Shown here piece by piece: positions 35,191-44,394 of a stretch of DNA of 64,000 bases. Under the pieces are notes generated by a model. That model worked only from the letters and a program-made list of their open reading frames with translations, made no database searches and was not told the origin of the DNA. A program made the translations under genes and the position numbers. The stretch is from the NCBI GenBank assembly GCA_017436905.1, contig JAFSCF010000004.1, positions 1-64,000 of the forward strand, given 5' to 3'. Source of the DNA: Clostridia bacterium (GTDB lineage Bacteria; Bacillota; Clostridia; UMGS1810). The stretch's first letter is position 1, and each line of letters starts with the position of its first letter.

Positions 35191-36195
35191 TCAATATCTT
35201 CTTTTTGTTTTTCTTAAAGTTTTCATTTCGTCAAGTGCTTTGCCTGTGCCAAGCACAACGCACGAAACGGGATCATCGGCAACTTTAACTTCAAGGCTTG
35301 TTTCAAGTGCGATAAGTTTATCAAGACCTTTTATCAGCGAGCCGCCGCCTGTTAAAACTGCACCGCTTACGCTGATATCGCCTATAAGTTCGGGTGGGGT
35401 ACGCTCTAATACATCTTTTACTCCTGCAACTATCATATCGGCGGTTTCTTTTAATGCGTCAAGCATCTCATCTGACGAAAGCATAACTTCCATAGGCAAT
35501 CCCGAAACCATACTTCTGCCTTTTATCTTCATAAAAGACTGTTCACCCTGCGGATAAACACAGCCGATTTCCTTTTTAACAAGTTCTGCCATACGTTCGC
35601 CGATAATCATATTATGAGTTTTTTTGACGTATTTGATAATATCCTGGTCAAACTCGTCGCCTGCTATTTTAAGTGATGTATGCACAACCATTGAGCCTAA
35701 TGATATAACGGCAATATCTGTAGTGCCGCCGCCGATATCAATTACAAGGTGGCCTGCTGGTTTTGCAATATCGAGTCCTGCACCGATAGCCGCCGCAATA
35801 GGCTCCTCTATAAGGTAAGCATTTCTTGCACCGCCGCCAGTCATAGCGTCTACAACGGCTTTTTTTTCAACTTCCGTTATAACACTTGGTATGCACACGA
35901 TAACACGTGGTTTAAAAAATGACCATTTGCACGCTTTGTTGAGTATATATTTAATCATAGTCATAGTAGAGTCAAAATCGGATATAACGCCCTTTCTCAT
36001 GGGGCGTATAACGGTAATATCGTCGGGGTTTCTGCCGATCATATCATGCGCTTTCTGACCTACTTCCATCAGTTTGCCTGTAGACGTTTCCACAGCCACA
36101 ACAGACGGTTCGTTTATAACTATGCCTTTATCTTTTGTATACACAAGGATGGTAGCCGTGCCTAAATCAATAGCAATATCTTGCGATTTAAACAT
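35191..36195 (-). CDS. mbl: MreB/Mbl-type rod-shape actin homologue
   Basis: 334 residues. The nucleotide-binding signatures IAIDLGTATILVY, VIDIGGGTTDIAVI and LTGGGSLIKGL, plus EEPIAAAIGAGLD, identify an MreB family filament protein. As it stands alone, not next to mreCD, it resembles Mbl of Bacillus, which guides side-wall synthesis with RodA and penicillin-binding proteins. A GGAGGA site precedes the ATG. Whether it is mbl, mreB or mreBH would need a tree. Confidence 0.9.
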   Translation of the reverse strand: MFKSQDIAIDLGTATILVYTKDKGIVINEPSVVAVETSTGKLMEVGQKAHDMIGRNPDDITVIRPMRKGVISDFDSTMTMIKYILNKACKWSFFKPRVIVCIPSVITEVEKKAVVDAMTGGGARNAYLIEEPIAAAIGAGLDIAKPAGHLVIDIGGGTTDIAVISLGSMVVHTSLKIAGDEFDQDIIKYVKKTHNMIIGERMAELVKKEIGCVYPQGEQSFMKIKGRSMVSGLPMEVMLSSDEMLDALKETADMIVAGVKDVLERTPPELIGDISVSGAVLTGGGSLIKGLDKLIALETSLEVKVADDPVSCVVLGTGKALDEMKTLRKTKRRY

Positions 36196-36229
36196 ATTTA
36201 TCCTCCAAAAAAGTATTCTTTATACCTTA

Positions 36230-36257
36230 ATTATACATTTATATTCAAATAAATCAA
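36230..36257 (-). promoter_or_regulatory. Promoter for mbl
   Basis: Minus strand: TTGATT (36257-36252), 16-base spacer, TATAAT (36235-36230), 35 bases before the start codon. Confidence 0.65.
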
Positions 36258-36327
36258 TAGTTTTTTTCAGTAACAAAAGAAAATCGACAAGAATAAACTG
36301 TAATAGGCACAAAGGAGAGTGAGTTAA

Positions 36328-36567
36328 TTGGAACAGATAATAGTAGTTTTTTCGTCAATCACTTCTGCGACAGGTGTAAAAAATCATTTGTCAAAAAAGT
36401 ATAAGATACAGTCAAAACTCCGCCAGACGCCGAAAAATCTTGCTATAGCGGGGTGCAGTTATTGTCTGGTGGTGGCGGAGAAAGATTTGGATACGGTTAA
36501 AAAAGTTGCCAGAGATAACGGATTAACTTTAAAAGGTATATTTCGTAATGACGGTACACGCATATAA
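36328..36567 (+). CDS. DUF3343 protein, putative Se/S carrier-like
   Basis: 79 residues starting at a TTG with AAAGGAGA 9 bases upstream. The ferredoxin-like layout, conserved TGVKNHLSKK segment and the CSYC cysteine pair match DUF3343, annotated elsewhere as a putative selenium/sulfur carrier. In comparative studies it occurs with the EF2568-type cysteine desulfurase, an orphan SelD and selenium-dependent molybdenum hydroxylases. The desulfurase gene follows 28 bases later, so the pair fits that family link; SelD is not in the window. Confidence 0.82.
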   Translation: MEQIIVVFSSITSATGVKNHLSKKYKIQSKLRQTPKNLAIAGCSYCLVVAEKDLDTVKKVARDNGLTLKGIFRNDGTRI

Positions 36568-36595
36568 TTATTATTAAAGTTGGGCGGTGATAAGG

Positions 36596-37735
36596 TTGAT
36601 TTACCTTGACAACAGTGCCACTTCTTTTCCCAAACCTCGCGAAGTGCGTGAGAAAATGAATGAATGTCTAAAGCGGTACTGTGCAAATCCCGGACGTTCC
36701 GGACATAAGATGAGTTTAAAAATAAGCGAAGAGGTGTATGCCTGCCGTGAAAAACTGTCTGATATGTTTAATGTTGGCGGTGCAGAGAGGGTTATATTTA
36801 CTGCAAATACTACTGGGGCACTTAACCTTGCCATAAAAGGAACTCTCCGCCGTGGCGGTCACGTGATTTTCACATCAATGGAGCATAATTCTGTTGTGCG
36901 TCCTATTTATAAACTTGGTGAAACAAAAGGTGTTGACTACAGTATTGCCAATGCAAATATTTATGGATACGTAGCCCCTAAGTCAGTTGAAGTTTTGATA
37001 AGACCGGATACACAACTTATAGTTGCTATACACGCGTCCAATGTATGTGGAACGGTAAACCCCATTGCAGAGATTGGTGTTATAGCAAAAAAGCATAATA
37101 TACCGTTTTTAGTAGATGCTGCCCAGTCGGGTGGTATTTTGCCTATAGATATGGAAAAGGATAATATATCAATGCTTGCTCTGGCGGGGCATAAGGCCTT
37201 ATACGGACCTATGGGAACGGGCGCTTTGTGTATTGGCAAAGGTGTTAATATAGACACTTTAACAGAGGGCGGCACAGGTAGCAATTCGCAAGACCCTCGT
37301 CAGCCTGAGGAACTACCCGACAAATACGAAAGCGGTACTGTTAATGCGGTGGGTATCTGCGGTCTTTCCAAAGGCATAGACTTTATAAACCGTGTGGGTA
37401 TGGAAACCATCTATAACCACGATATGATGCTTACAAGGGTGATGCTTGAAGATTTATCTGTTATAAAAGGTGTTAAAATACACGGATATGTAACGTGTGC
37501 CGACAGGCTTGGTGTGGTATCTGTTACCATAGACGGCTTGGACTGCGTTGAGGCGGCATCAATACTTGATGAAAAGTATGGCATTGCTGTAAGGGCGGGG
37601 TACCATTGCTCGTATATGGCACACGCTACACTTGATACTCGCCATACAGGTACAGTTCGCCTTAGCGTTGGCGCATTCAACAGCATTAAAGATATTAAAA
37701 CCGCTGTAGCGGCAATTAATGAAATGAGTAAATAA
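36596..37735 (+). CDS. Cysteine desulfurase family protein (EF2568/TIGR01977 type)
   Basis: 379 residues from the TTG at 36596 (GGCGGTGA upstream), giving the family-typical start MIYLDNSATSFPKP; a GTG three codons earlier is possible. It is a PLP-dependent class V aminotransferase: Lys200 in ALAGHKALYG binds PLP, and a Cys near 339 in VRAGYHCSYMAH is the likely persulfide or perselenide carrier. It differs from the IscS/SufS types and lies next to DUF3343, as in selenium-linked gene sets. A strong terminator ends the pair. Whether sulfur or selenium is mobilised is open. Confidence 0.88.
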   Translation: MIYLDNSATSFPKPREVREKMNECLKRYCANPGRSGHKMSLKISEEVYACREKLSDMFNVGGAERVIFTANTTGALNLAIKGTLRRGGHVIFTSMEHNSVVRPIYKLGETKGVDYSIANANIYGYVAPKSVEVLIRPDTQLIVAIHASNVCGTVNPIAEIGVIAKKHNIPFLVDAAQSGGILPIDMEKDNISMLALAGHKALYGPMGTGALCIGKGVNIDTLTEGGTGSNSQDPRQPEELPDKYESGTVNAVGICGLSKGIDFINRVGMETIYNHDMMLTRVMLEDLSVIKGVKIHGYVTCADRLGVVSVTIDGLDCVEAASILDEKYGIAVRAGYHCSYMAHATLDTRHTGTVRLSVGAFNSIKDIKTAVAAINEMSK

Positions 37736-37767
37736 AAACGGAGCAGAAAATATTTTCTGCTCCGTTT
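37736..37767. terminator. Bidirectional terminator between the desulfurase and deacetylase genes
   Basis: A 15-bp stem (37736-37750 with 37753-37767) with almost no loop, between convergent genes. Confidence 0.9.
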
Positions 37768-37773
37768 GCCATA

Positions 37774-39246
37774 TCATTTTTTGCGTGCACTGTAGTAAAC
37801 TTTTCCTGATGTAAGAGTAACATCTCTTGCTTCCATAAGTTCGCTTACGGTAACGAGTTGAAATCCTTGCTCAACCAGTGCAGGAATAGCGGTTTCCACT
37901 GCTGCTGCAGTATCGCCGTATATGTCGTGCAACAGTATTATATCTCCGTCGTCGGCACTGGATAAAATTTCGTTTTTGATGGCTTCAGCATTACGTGTAT
38001 CCCAGTCCATAGTATCAACCGCCCAACCGATAAACGGTCTGCCTGCCGCTTTGAATACAATTTCATTTGTGGCGGCATAAGGTGCTCTTATAAGTGCGCT
38101 TTTCTTGCCGATTACAGAGAAGAGCGCATCGTCAGTTTTGTTTAACTGTTCAAGTATTTCTTCTTCTGTTGCGGTGGAAAGGTTCATATGGCTCCACGAA
38201 TGGTTTCCGTATTCACAGCCTAATTGGTCTCCGCGGATAATCATTTCTTTTTCGGCGGCAACACGCTCGCCTAATATAAAGAAAGTTGCTCTGCCGCCCA
38301 CGCTTTCAAGTACATCAAGAATTCTTGATGTAGTAGATGTGCGAGGACCATCGTCAAACGTGAGTGCTATCATAGGCTTGTCCGCATCGTAAAGCGGTGC
38401 AGTGTAGCCGTTGATATTGATTTTCATATTTTGATAAATCTTGCTCATGGGTATGCTGAGAGTCAATGCTCCCATATCTGTAGGGAATATATCGCCTGCA
38501 CTGAAATATACGGTCATTGATTTATCGGTAAAACCAATATTGCTGAAATTTTCAAACTCTGCTTTGGTGTTTTCTGTAAAAAGTTTTGTGGCGGTTTCTG
38601 CTACGTATTTGCCGTCAGACTCCAAAGCGTTTACCACATAGTTTGAAACAACAGAGGTGTAACCTTCGTCGAATATTTCCTCGGCAGAAACTTCTTTTCC
38701 TGCTGCTATATCGTAAATTTTGGCAATATACTGTGTGTCGTCAATCTCTCTTGCGGGGTTGTATCTGTGGACAGTATACAAAAGCGAAATGTAAATGTCG
38801 CTGTTTTTAACTATTGAATAATTTGTTGTATATACTGCTCTGTTTTCTTTTTTGCCACACTCAAACTGCTTGATTTCGTCTTTAAAACTTTTAAGCATTT
38901 TTTCTATGTCTTTTTTAATAACTTTATCTGTCTTATCGTTAATTATGGGGTATTGTATACCTATTGCATAATCTTTTTTAACTTCTGACAGTGTGTCGTG
39001 TTCAGGCCAGTTTTCGCAAACGGCATATGAAAATTCAAAATCGTCTTTAAACAAGCCTGTTATGAACTTAAATGCTTTTGTTATACCGAATAAAATAAGA
39101 GCCACCATTGCAATAAGAACAGACCATGCAATGATTTTACTTATTAATTTTTTGCGTTTTTTTCTTTTTTCACGGTTAATGTAGAGCGCTCTTCCTTTGC
39201 CCGAAGATACACCACCGACTTTGCGTGTGTTATTTTCCTGCAACAT
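37774..39246 (-). CDS. Membrane-anchored polysaccharide deacetylase (PdaC-like)
   Basis: 490 residues. A basic N-terminus and one membrane helix (IIAWSVLIAMVALILFGI, about 40-58) anchor it; a DUF3298/DUF4163-like region (about 80-265) precedes the NodB catalytic domain (about 275-470). Motifs: ALTFDDGP (catalytic and metal Asp), GNHSWSHMNLS (zinc His pair), IRAPYA and GWAVDTMDWDTR, then IILLHD. The layout equals Bacillus PdaC, which deacetylates peptidoglycan N-acetylmuramic acid. It acts outside the cell. Confidence 0.9.
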   Translation of the reverse strand: MLQENNTRKVGGVSSGKGRALYINREKRKKRKKLISKIIAWSVLIAMVALILFGITKAFKFITGLFKDDFEFSYAVCENWPEHDTLSEVKKDYAIGIQYPIINDKTDKVIKKDIEKMLKSFKDEIKQFECGKKENRAVYTTNYSIVKNSDIYISLLYTVHRYNPAREIDDTQYIAKIYDIAAGKEVSAEEIFDEGYTSVVSNYVVNALESDGKYVAETATKLFTENTKAEFENFSNIGFTDKSMTVYFSAGDIFPTDMGALTLSIPMSKIYQNMKININGYTAPLYDADKPMIALTFDDGPRTSTTSRILDVLESVGGRATFFILGERVAAEKEMIIRGDQLGCEYGNHSWSHMNLSTATEEEILEQLNKTDDALFSVIGKKSALIRAPYAATNEIVFKAAGRPFIGWAVDTMDWDTRNAEAIKNEILSSADDGDIILLHDIYGDTAAAVETAIPALVEQGFQLVTVSELMEARDVTLTSGKVYYSARKK

Positions 39247-39276
39247 TACAGTTCTCCTTTAAAAATAATCTTTAAC

Positions 39277-39305
39277 ATTATACCATAAATTAAGATGAAT
39301 TTCAA
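39277..39305 (-). promoter_or_regulatory. Promoter for the polysaccharide deacetylase gene
   Basis: Minus strand: TTGAAA (39305-39300), 17-base spacer, TATAAT (39282-39277), 31 bases before the start. Confidence 0.78.
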
Positions 39306-39308
39306 CAA

Positions 39309-39782
39309 TCATTTATGGTAATTTTCGTTGTTATTGATTTTGAATGCTCTGTAAATCTGTTCTGTAAGGATAAGGCGCATAAGTTGATGAGGAAATGTCA
39401 TTTTTGAAAAACTCAGTTTAAAATGTGATGCTTTTTTAATCTCTTCGTCAATACCCAATGAGCCGCCGATTACAAACGTTATGGTGCTGTTGCCGCCAAG
39501 TTGGACAGAGGCGATTTTTTCAGCAAGTTTTTCGCTCGAGAGGTTTTCGCCTTCAACGCATAAAGAAATAATGTAGCCTTCAAGATGCTTTTTGATTTTA
39601 TCGCCCTCGCATTTAAGTACCGATTCGCATTGAGCAGGCGAGGGGGTATCGGGTATTTTTTCATCTGCAAGTTCCACTATGTCTACTTTTGCAAATCTGC
39701 TTATGCGTTTGCAGTATTCGTCAATTCCGTCTTTAAGATATTTTTCTTTAAGTTTTCCTACACAAACAATTTTAATCTTCAT
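39309..39782 (-). CDS. rlmH: 23S rRNA pseudouridine-1915 N3-methyltransferase
   Basis: 157 residues, the normal size of RlmH (YbeA/OrfX). SPOUT fold with FVIGGSLGIDEEIK (the SAM knot) and the C-terminal signature MTFPHQLMRLILTEQIYRAF. It methylates pseudouridine 1915 of 23S rRNA in the 70S ribosome. Its start overlaps the dinB end by 11 bases, so it is translated with dinB. This gene is the insertion site of SCCmec in staphylococci; no such element is seen here. Confidence 0.96.
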   Translation of the reverse strand: MKIKIVCVGKLKEKYLKDGIDEYCKRISRFAKVDIVELADEKIPDTPSPAQCESVLKCEGDKIKKHLEGYIISLCVEGENLSSEKLAEKIASVQLGGNSTITFVIGGSLGIDEEIKKASHFKLSFSKMTFPHQLMRLILTEQIYRAFKINNNENYHK

Positions 39783-41013
39783 CTTCGGCTTCCTTTCTGC
39801 CTATAGATTCAAGCCCGAGGTCGTTTTCTTTTGTAGAGGCAAATGAAATAATGTTTCTGCCAAAACGTTGCTTTAATGCGTCTACAGAAGTTTCAAGACG
39901 TTCAAGTTTGTCAGCATTGTTTACGGGTTCTTCTGCTATGTCGAACAGCGAAAGTTGAACGCCCCTGTACTGCTGCGATAAATTCATTGCTGTAACGGTA
40001 AGCATACGTATGGGTATTTTAAAATCCCAGTTGTTTTCCACGAGCGAAAGTGCTGTGGTTGCAATAACTCTGCCTAAGTTTGTGGATGGCTCTATATTGC
40101 ACTGCCTTGTAATGGTTTTTAAAGTGTCGTTTTTAATTGATACCGATACACAGTTGCACCACATTCCGTGCTTTCGCAGTCTTTCTGCTACGTCCTCAGC
40201 CAATGGAACAATAGCGGTTCGAACTTCCTCTATAGATAAAAGATTTCTTTTAAATGTTAAGCCTCTACCAATACTTTTTGGCGGTTCCCACTGGTCAGCA
40301 CGTATAACTTCAGAACCTTCAATACCGCACGCAAAGTCATACAGTTCTCCGCCACGACTGCCTAAAATGCTTGTTAAAAGTTCTTTGCTTGATGATGCTA
40401 CATCGCCAATGGTTTTAATATCGTATTGTAAAAGTTTTGAACAAGTGCTTTTACCGACGAACAGCATAGTGCTTACGGGTAGTGGATATACGATGTCTTT
40501 AAAATTATCACGGTTTATTTCGGTGATTGCATCAGGCTTTTTGTAGTCACTGCCAAGTTTTGCAAACACTTTGTTAAACGATACGCCTATAGATAGTGTA
40601 AGCCCCGTTTCACGTTTTACGGTGTCTTTAATATTCTGTGCAATTTCCAATCCGTTGCCAAAAAGTTTTTGACTACCTGTTACATCGAGCCACGCTTCGT
40701 CAATACCGAATGGCTCTACCTGGTCTGTATAGCGCAGATATATATTATAAACTTTTTTTGAATACTCACTGTATTTATAGTAATGCGGTTTTGCAAGCAC
40801 CAAATCGGGACACTTACGCTTTGCCTGCCATATGGGCTCGGCAGTTTGAACACCGAATTTTTTTGCGTGTTCGTTTTTTGCAAGTATGATACCTTTTCTA
40901 TCCTCGCTGCTGCCTGCAACTGCCATGGGTACATCTTTAAATTCGGGATGTGAAAGCGTTTCAACGGACGCAAAAAAATTGTTTAAATCGCAATGCAGAA
41001 TAACTTTGTCCAT
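39772..41013 (-). CDS. dinB: DNA polymerase IV (Y-family translesion polymerase)
   Basis: 413 residues from the ATG at 41013, with GAGAGGTGG 7 bases upstream. Palm motifs DLNNFFASVE (metal Asp) and VEPFGIDEAWLDVT (second acidic pair), SIGVSFNKVFAKLGSDYKKP, and a little-finger domain up to about 350. It lacks an obvious QLxLF beta-clamp motif at the extreme end, but GVQLSLFD near residue 365 fits it well. It copies damaged DNA. Confidence 0.93.
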   Translation of the reverse strand: MDKVILHCDLNNFFASVETLSHPEFKDVPMAVAGSSEDRKGIILAKNEHAKKFGVQTAEPIWQAKRKCPDLVLAKPHYYKYSEYSKKVYNIYLRYTDQVEPFGIDEAWLDVTGSQKLFGNGLEIAQNIKDTVKRETGLTLSIGVSFNKVFAKLGSDYKKPDAITEINRDNFKDIVYPLPVSTMLFVGKSTCSKLLQYDIKTIGDVASSSKELLTSILGSRGGELYDFACGIEGSEVIRADQWEPPKSIGRGLTFKRNLLSIEEVRTAIVPLAEDVAERLRKHGMWCNCVSVSIKNDTLKTITRQCNIEPSTNLGRVIATTALSLVENNWDFKIPIRMLTVTAMNLSQQYRGVQLSLFDIAEEPVNNADKLERLETSVDALKQRFGRNIISFASTKENDLGLESIGRKEAEDED

Positions 41014-41046
41014 ATAACGTTCCACCTCTCCGTTAAGTATATGAAT

Positions 41047-41075
41047 ATTATAAAGTATAAGCAGAAAATTATCAA
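41047..41075 (-). promoter_or_regulatory. Promoter for dinB-rlmH
   Basis: Minus strand: TTGATA (41075-41070), 17-base spacer, TATAAT (41052-41047). No LexA box (GAACN4GTTC type) was seen by eye over it. Confidence 0.75.
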
Positions 41076-41104
41076 GATTATTTGAAATAAATATTGAAAA
41101 GTCC

Positions 41105-41133
41105 TTGTAATTTTAAAAAATGTGTAGTATAAT
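41105..41133 (+). promoter_or_regulatory. Promoter for the SRP RNA
   Basis: TTGTAA (41105-41110), 17-base spacer, TATAAT (41128-41133), which places the RNA start near 41140. Confidence 0.82.
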
Positions 41134-41139
41134 AATAAA

Positions 41140-41408
41140 GTCGTACAGCCGGGGCGGTAGCGGTGCCCTGTACTTGCAATCCGCTATAGCAAGGGTGATG
41201 CTCTTAATGAGGGTTGTTGTATATATGTATGTGTATTGTAAGTGGTGTTGAGAAGCGGGTTCTGCGCAATGCAAACTCGTGAACCTGGTCAGGTGGGGAA
41301 CCAAGCAGCCATAAGCGATGCTTTGTGTGTGCCGCAGAGTGCCTGTTTTGAGCTAACTGCAGTAAAACGCATATGTGCCCAATTCGATTTAAGAGTGTAC
41401 GGCATTTT
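41140..41408 (+). ncRNA. ffs: Signal recognition particle RNA, long Bacillus/Clostridium type
   Basis: About 265 nt with Alu and S domains. The 5' end has the Alu segment GGGGCGGTAGCGGTGCCCTG and AATCCGCTATAGCAAGG. The S-domain tip has the universally conserved GTCAGG-TGGGGAA-CCAAGCAGCC pattern (about 41289-41311) that binds Ffh. The 5' and 3' ends (GTCGTAC near 41141 and GTACGGC near 41398) can pair. It is followed by TTTTT. The gene lies directly before dnaX, as scr does in Bacillus subtilis. Exact ends are approximate. Confidence 0.95.
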
Positions 41409-41442
41409 TAATATATAAACGTATTTGCAAGGAGATGAGATT

Positions 41443-43101
41443 TTGGCATATCAGGCATTGTACCGTAAGTGGCGTCCTATGGTATTTGACGACGTTGTCG
41501 GTCAGCAGCATATTACTGCTACTATTAAAAATGAGATACTTAATAATAAAATTTCTCACGCATATCTGTTTACGGGAACTCGCGGAACGGGTAAGACATC
41601 TACTGCCAAAATTTTCAGTCGTGCGGTAAACTGTTTAAATCCCAAAGACGGCAATCCGTGTAACGAGTGTGAAATCTGTAAGGGAATACTTAGCGAACGT
41701 ATACTTGATGTTATAGAAATTGACGCTGCGTCAAATACAGGTGTTGATAATATCCGAGATATTATAGACCAGACCAAGTATGCCGCTGCTGAAAGCCGCT
41801 GCCGTGTGTATATAATAGACGAGGTGCATATGCTTTCTGCAGGTGCGTTCAATGCTTTGCTTAAAACTTTGGAAGAGCCTACGCAGGGCGTAATATTTAT
41901 TCTGGCAACTACAGAAATCCATAAAGTGCCTGCCACAATTATGTCACGTTGCCAAAGATTTGATTTTAAAACTATTAATATCACAGATATTGTATCACGC
42001 ATAAAATATATATTAGAAAATGAGAATATCGCCTCTGACGATGCTGCTGTGCGTTATGTAGCGCAACTCGGTGACGGTTCTATGAGAGATTCTTTAAGCA
42101 TTTTGGACCAGTGCCTCGCATTTAAAGAGAATAATCTTACTTATGAAGACGTTGTAGATACCGTAGGTGCGATTGATAACACATTTCTCTATAATATTGC
42201 ATGCAGTATTGCTGATGGTAACGCCGCAGATGCAGTAAGTGTGTTTGAACGTTGTATTGCAGAGGGTAAAAACACAGATTATTTTGCAGAAGGCTTGCTT
42301 GAAGTATATAGGTCAACACTTCTTTACAAAATATCGGGCAATCTTGAGTATGCCGGTTTGAAATCAGAAAACACACAGAAAACTGCAGAAAAGTATACTG
42401 CTGAAAAACTGATGTATTGCATAGAGGTTATCACAAAACTTTTAAATGACATTAAATTTTCGTCAGCACCAAAGGTTTATATAGAAATGGCACTCATAAA
42501 GATGGCATCGCCTGCGCTTGATGACAGTAATGCCGCTGTTTTGGCACGTATATCCGAACTTGAAAACAATATTAAATCTGGTAAGGTGGTGTCTGTAAAA
42601 GAAGCAAAAGATATTGCTGAACCGTTTGAGGTTGGTGCAGAAGAAATTCCTGTTCCTGACGATTTACCTTGGGAAGAGCCCCCTGCACCTGTTGAAGAAA
42701 ATGCTGCGGCAGATGTTACTGTACCCGTTGATGCGCAGACAAAATATTCTGGCAAATCAAATATGGTTTGTGAAAACTGGTCCGAGGTAGAAAACGCCAT
42801 TATGTCAGACGGAAGTATAACGCTTTATATGGCACTTCGTGGAGTAAGACCAACTCCAGCAGGTGATAATCTGCATTTGGTGTTTAATGATGCCGAAAGC
42901 CGTGACAGATGCGCCAAAGGCGATAATAAAGCCAAGATTGAAGAATATATCCGTCAGGTGTTCGGCTTTGACATTAATATTGAATGTTACAGCAAAAATC
43001 AGGTGATTGATGCCAAACCTGCTGAAAACGGCGATTTTTTTGGAAAAATTGAACAGTTTTCAAGAGATTTTCCTGAAAATATTGAAATCTACGAAAATTG
43101 A
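41443..43101 (+). CDS. dnaX: DNA polymerase III subunits gamma/tau
   Basis: 552 residues from a TTG at 41443 (AAGGAGA 7 bases upstream), giving MAYQALYRKWRP, the conserved DnaX start. Walker A GTRGTGKT (45-52), a four-cysteine zinc module (Cys64, 73, 76, 79), and IIDEVHMLS (Walker B) mark the clamp-loader ATPase. After residue 375 comes an acidic/proline linker and a C-terminal domain. In Bacillus, dnaX is followed by yaaK and recR; here it is followed by hom instead. The hom promoter begins over the dnaX stop. Confidence 0.96.
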   Translation: MAYQALYRKWRPMVFDDVVGQQHITATIKNEILNNKISHAYLFTGTRGTGKTSTAKIFSRAVNCLNPKDGNPCNECEICKGILSERILDVIEIDAASNTGVDNIRDIIDQTKYAAAESRCRVYIIDEVHMLSAGAFNALLKTLEEPTQGVIFILATTEIHKVPATIMSRCQRFDFKTINITDIVSRIKYILENENIASDDAAVRYVAQLGDGSMRDSLSILDQCLAFKENNLTYEDVVDTVGAIDNTFLYNIACSIADGNAADAVSVFERCIAEGKNTDYFAEGLLEVYRSTLLYKISGNLEYAGLKSENTQKTAEKYTAEKLMYCIEVITKLLNDIKFSSAPKVYIEMALIKMASPALDDSNAAVLARISELENNIKSGKVVSVKEAKDIAEPFEVGAEEIPVPDDLPWEEPPAPVEENAAADVTVPVDAQTKYSGKSNMVCENWSEVENAIMSDGSITLYMALRGVRPTPAGDNLHLVFNDAESRDRCAKGDNKAKIEEYIRQVFGFDINIECYSKNQVIDAKPAENGDFFGKIEQFSRDFPENIEIYEN

Positions 43102-43126
43102 CAAAATATATAATGTGTGGTAAAAT
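43098..43126 (+). promoter_or_regulatory. Promoter for hom-thrB
   Basis: TTGACA (43098-43103, overlapping the dnaX stop codon), 17-base spacer, TAAAAT (43121-43126), 37 bases before the hom start. No riboswitch or T-box fits in the short leader. Confidence 0.78.
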
Positions 43127-43162
43127 CAAAAGATAGTACTTAAGTGGAAGGAGAAATACCTG

Positions 43163-44380
43163 ATGGTGAAAATCGGTATTATAGGATTTGGAGTCGTAGG
43201 CTCTGGCGTTTACGAAGTAATCCGAAAAAACAAAGAAAGTATTGCCCGTAAATCAGGCGATGAAATTGATATTAAATATATTCTGGATATTCGTGATTTT
43301 TCATCTCATGAAGAAAGTCATTTGTTTGTAAATAATTTCGATAGAATGGTTGCAGACGACGAGATTTCCATTATTGTAGAAACCATGGGTGGTTTAGACC
43401 CCGCTTATGAGTATACAAAACGTGCACTTTCGTGTGGCAAAAGCGTTGTTACGTCTAATAAGGAATTAGTTGCTACATACGGTGACGAACTTTTGAAAAT
43501 TGCATACGATAATGGCTGCAGTTATTTGTTTGAGGCAAGTGTCGGCGGAGGTATTCCAATTATAAGACCGCTTAACCAGTGCCTTGCCGCAAATGAAATA
43601 GGTGGCATAACAGGTATCTTGAATGGTACTACAAACTATATACTTACCCAAATGATCAAAGACGGTCAGAGTTTTGAAGAGGCTTTAAAAGATGCCCAGG
43701 ACTTGGGCTATGCCGAGCGTAACCCTTCTGCAGACGTTGACGGTCACGATGCTTGCAGAAAGATTTGTATATTAACTTCTCTTGCAACAGGTAAGAAAAT
43801 AGAATATAAAAAAGTTTATACAGAGGGTATAACAAACATAACTTTGCGTAATGTTGAGTATGCCGGTAAACTTGGATACGTTATAAAACTTATCGGTATG
43901 AGCAGAGTTTGCGACAGCGGTAAAGTGAATGTAATGGTTGCACCTATGATGATACTTAAAGAACATCCACTTGCATCTGTTGAGGGTGTAAACAATGCCA
44001 TTATGGTAGATGGTAACGCTATTGGCAGTGCTATGTTCTACGGTCCCGGTGCAGGTAAACTGCCTACCGCAAGCGCAGTTGTTGCCGATGTTATAGATAT
44101 CGCCAAAAACCGTGGCAGTGAGAACAGACTCCTCTGGGTTAAGGCTGACGGCGAGGTTATTATCCCTCAGGATGAATCTCAGTTTAAGTACTTTGTAAGA
44201 GTTGGTGCTCCGTATGCCGAAGCAAAAGCGCAGATACGAGAAGTATTTGGCGAATGTACCTGCATTGATTTGTACGAAGACGAATTCGGATTTGTTACGA
44301 ATGAGATTGCTGAGGGCGATTTAAAGGCTAAGTTTGCATCACTTTCGTACAAAGTAATTGATTTTACAAGGATTTTGTAA
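43163..44380 (+). CDS. hom: Homoserine dehydrogenase
   Basis: 405 residues. Reduces aspartate semialdehyde to homoserine. NAD(P)-binding GIIGFGVVGSGVYEV at the start, ASVGGGIPIIRPL and GILNGTTNYILT in the substrate domain, DVDGHDACRK for homoserine binding, and a C-terminal ACT-like regulatory region (about 325-405) expected to sense threonine. thrB follows after 14 bases. Confidence 0.96.
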   Translation: MVKIGIIGFGVVGSGVYEVIRKNKESIARKSGDEIDIKYILDIRDFSSHEESHLFVNNFDRMVADDEISIIVETMGGLDPAYEYTKRALSCGKSVVTSNKELVATYGDELLKIAYDNGCSYLFEASVGGGIPIIRPLNQCLAANEIGGITGILNGTTNYILTQMIKDGQSFEEALKDAQDLGYAERNPSADVDGHDACRKICILTSLATGKKIEYKKVYTEGITNITLRNVEYAGKLGYVIKLIGMSRVCDSGKVNVMVAPMMILKEHPLASVEGVNNAIMVDGNAIGSAMFYGPGAGKLPTASAVVADVIDIAKNRGSENRLLWVKADGEVIIPQDESQFKYFVRVGAPYAEAKAQIREVFGECTCIDLYEDEFGFVTNEIAEGDLKAKFASLSYKVIDFTRIL

Positions 44381-44394
44381 GGAATTGATAAATA

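Noticed and set aside
39309-39782. Integrative element at rlmH
   Set aside because: rlmH is the SCCmec site in staphylococci, but no recombinase, direct repeat or foreign segment is seen here.
41113-41304. Small minus-strand reading frame over the SRP RNA
   Set aside because: It is a shadow of the structured RNA, with no ribosome site.
43102-43162. Riboswitch or T-box before hom, or lysine riboswitch before lysC
   Set aside because: Leaders are about 60 bases or less and show no conserved fold; too short for either element.
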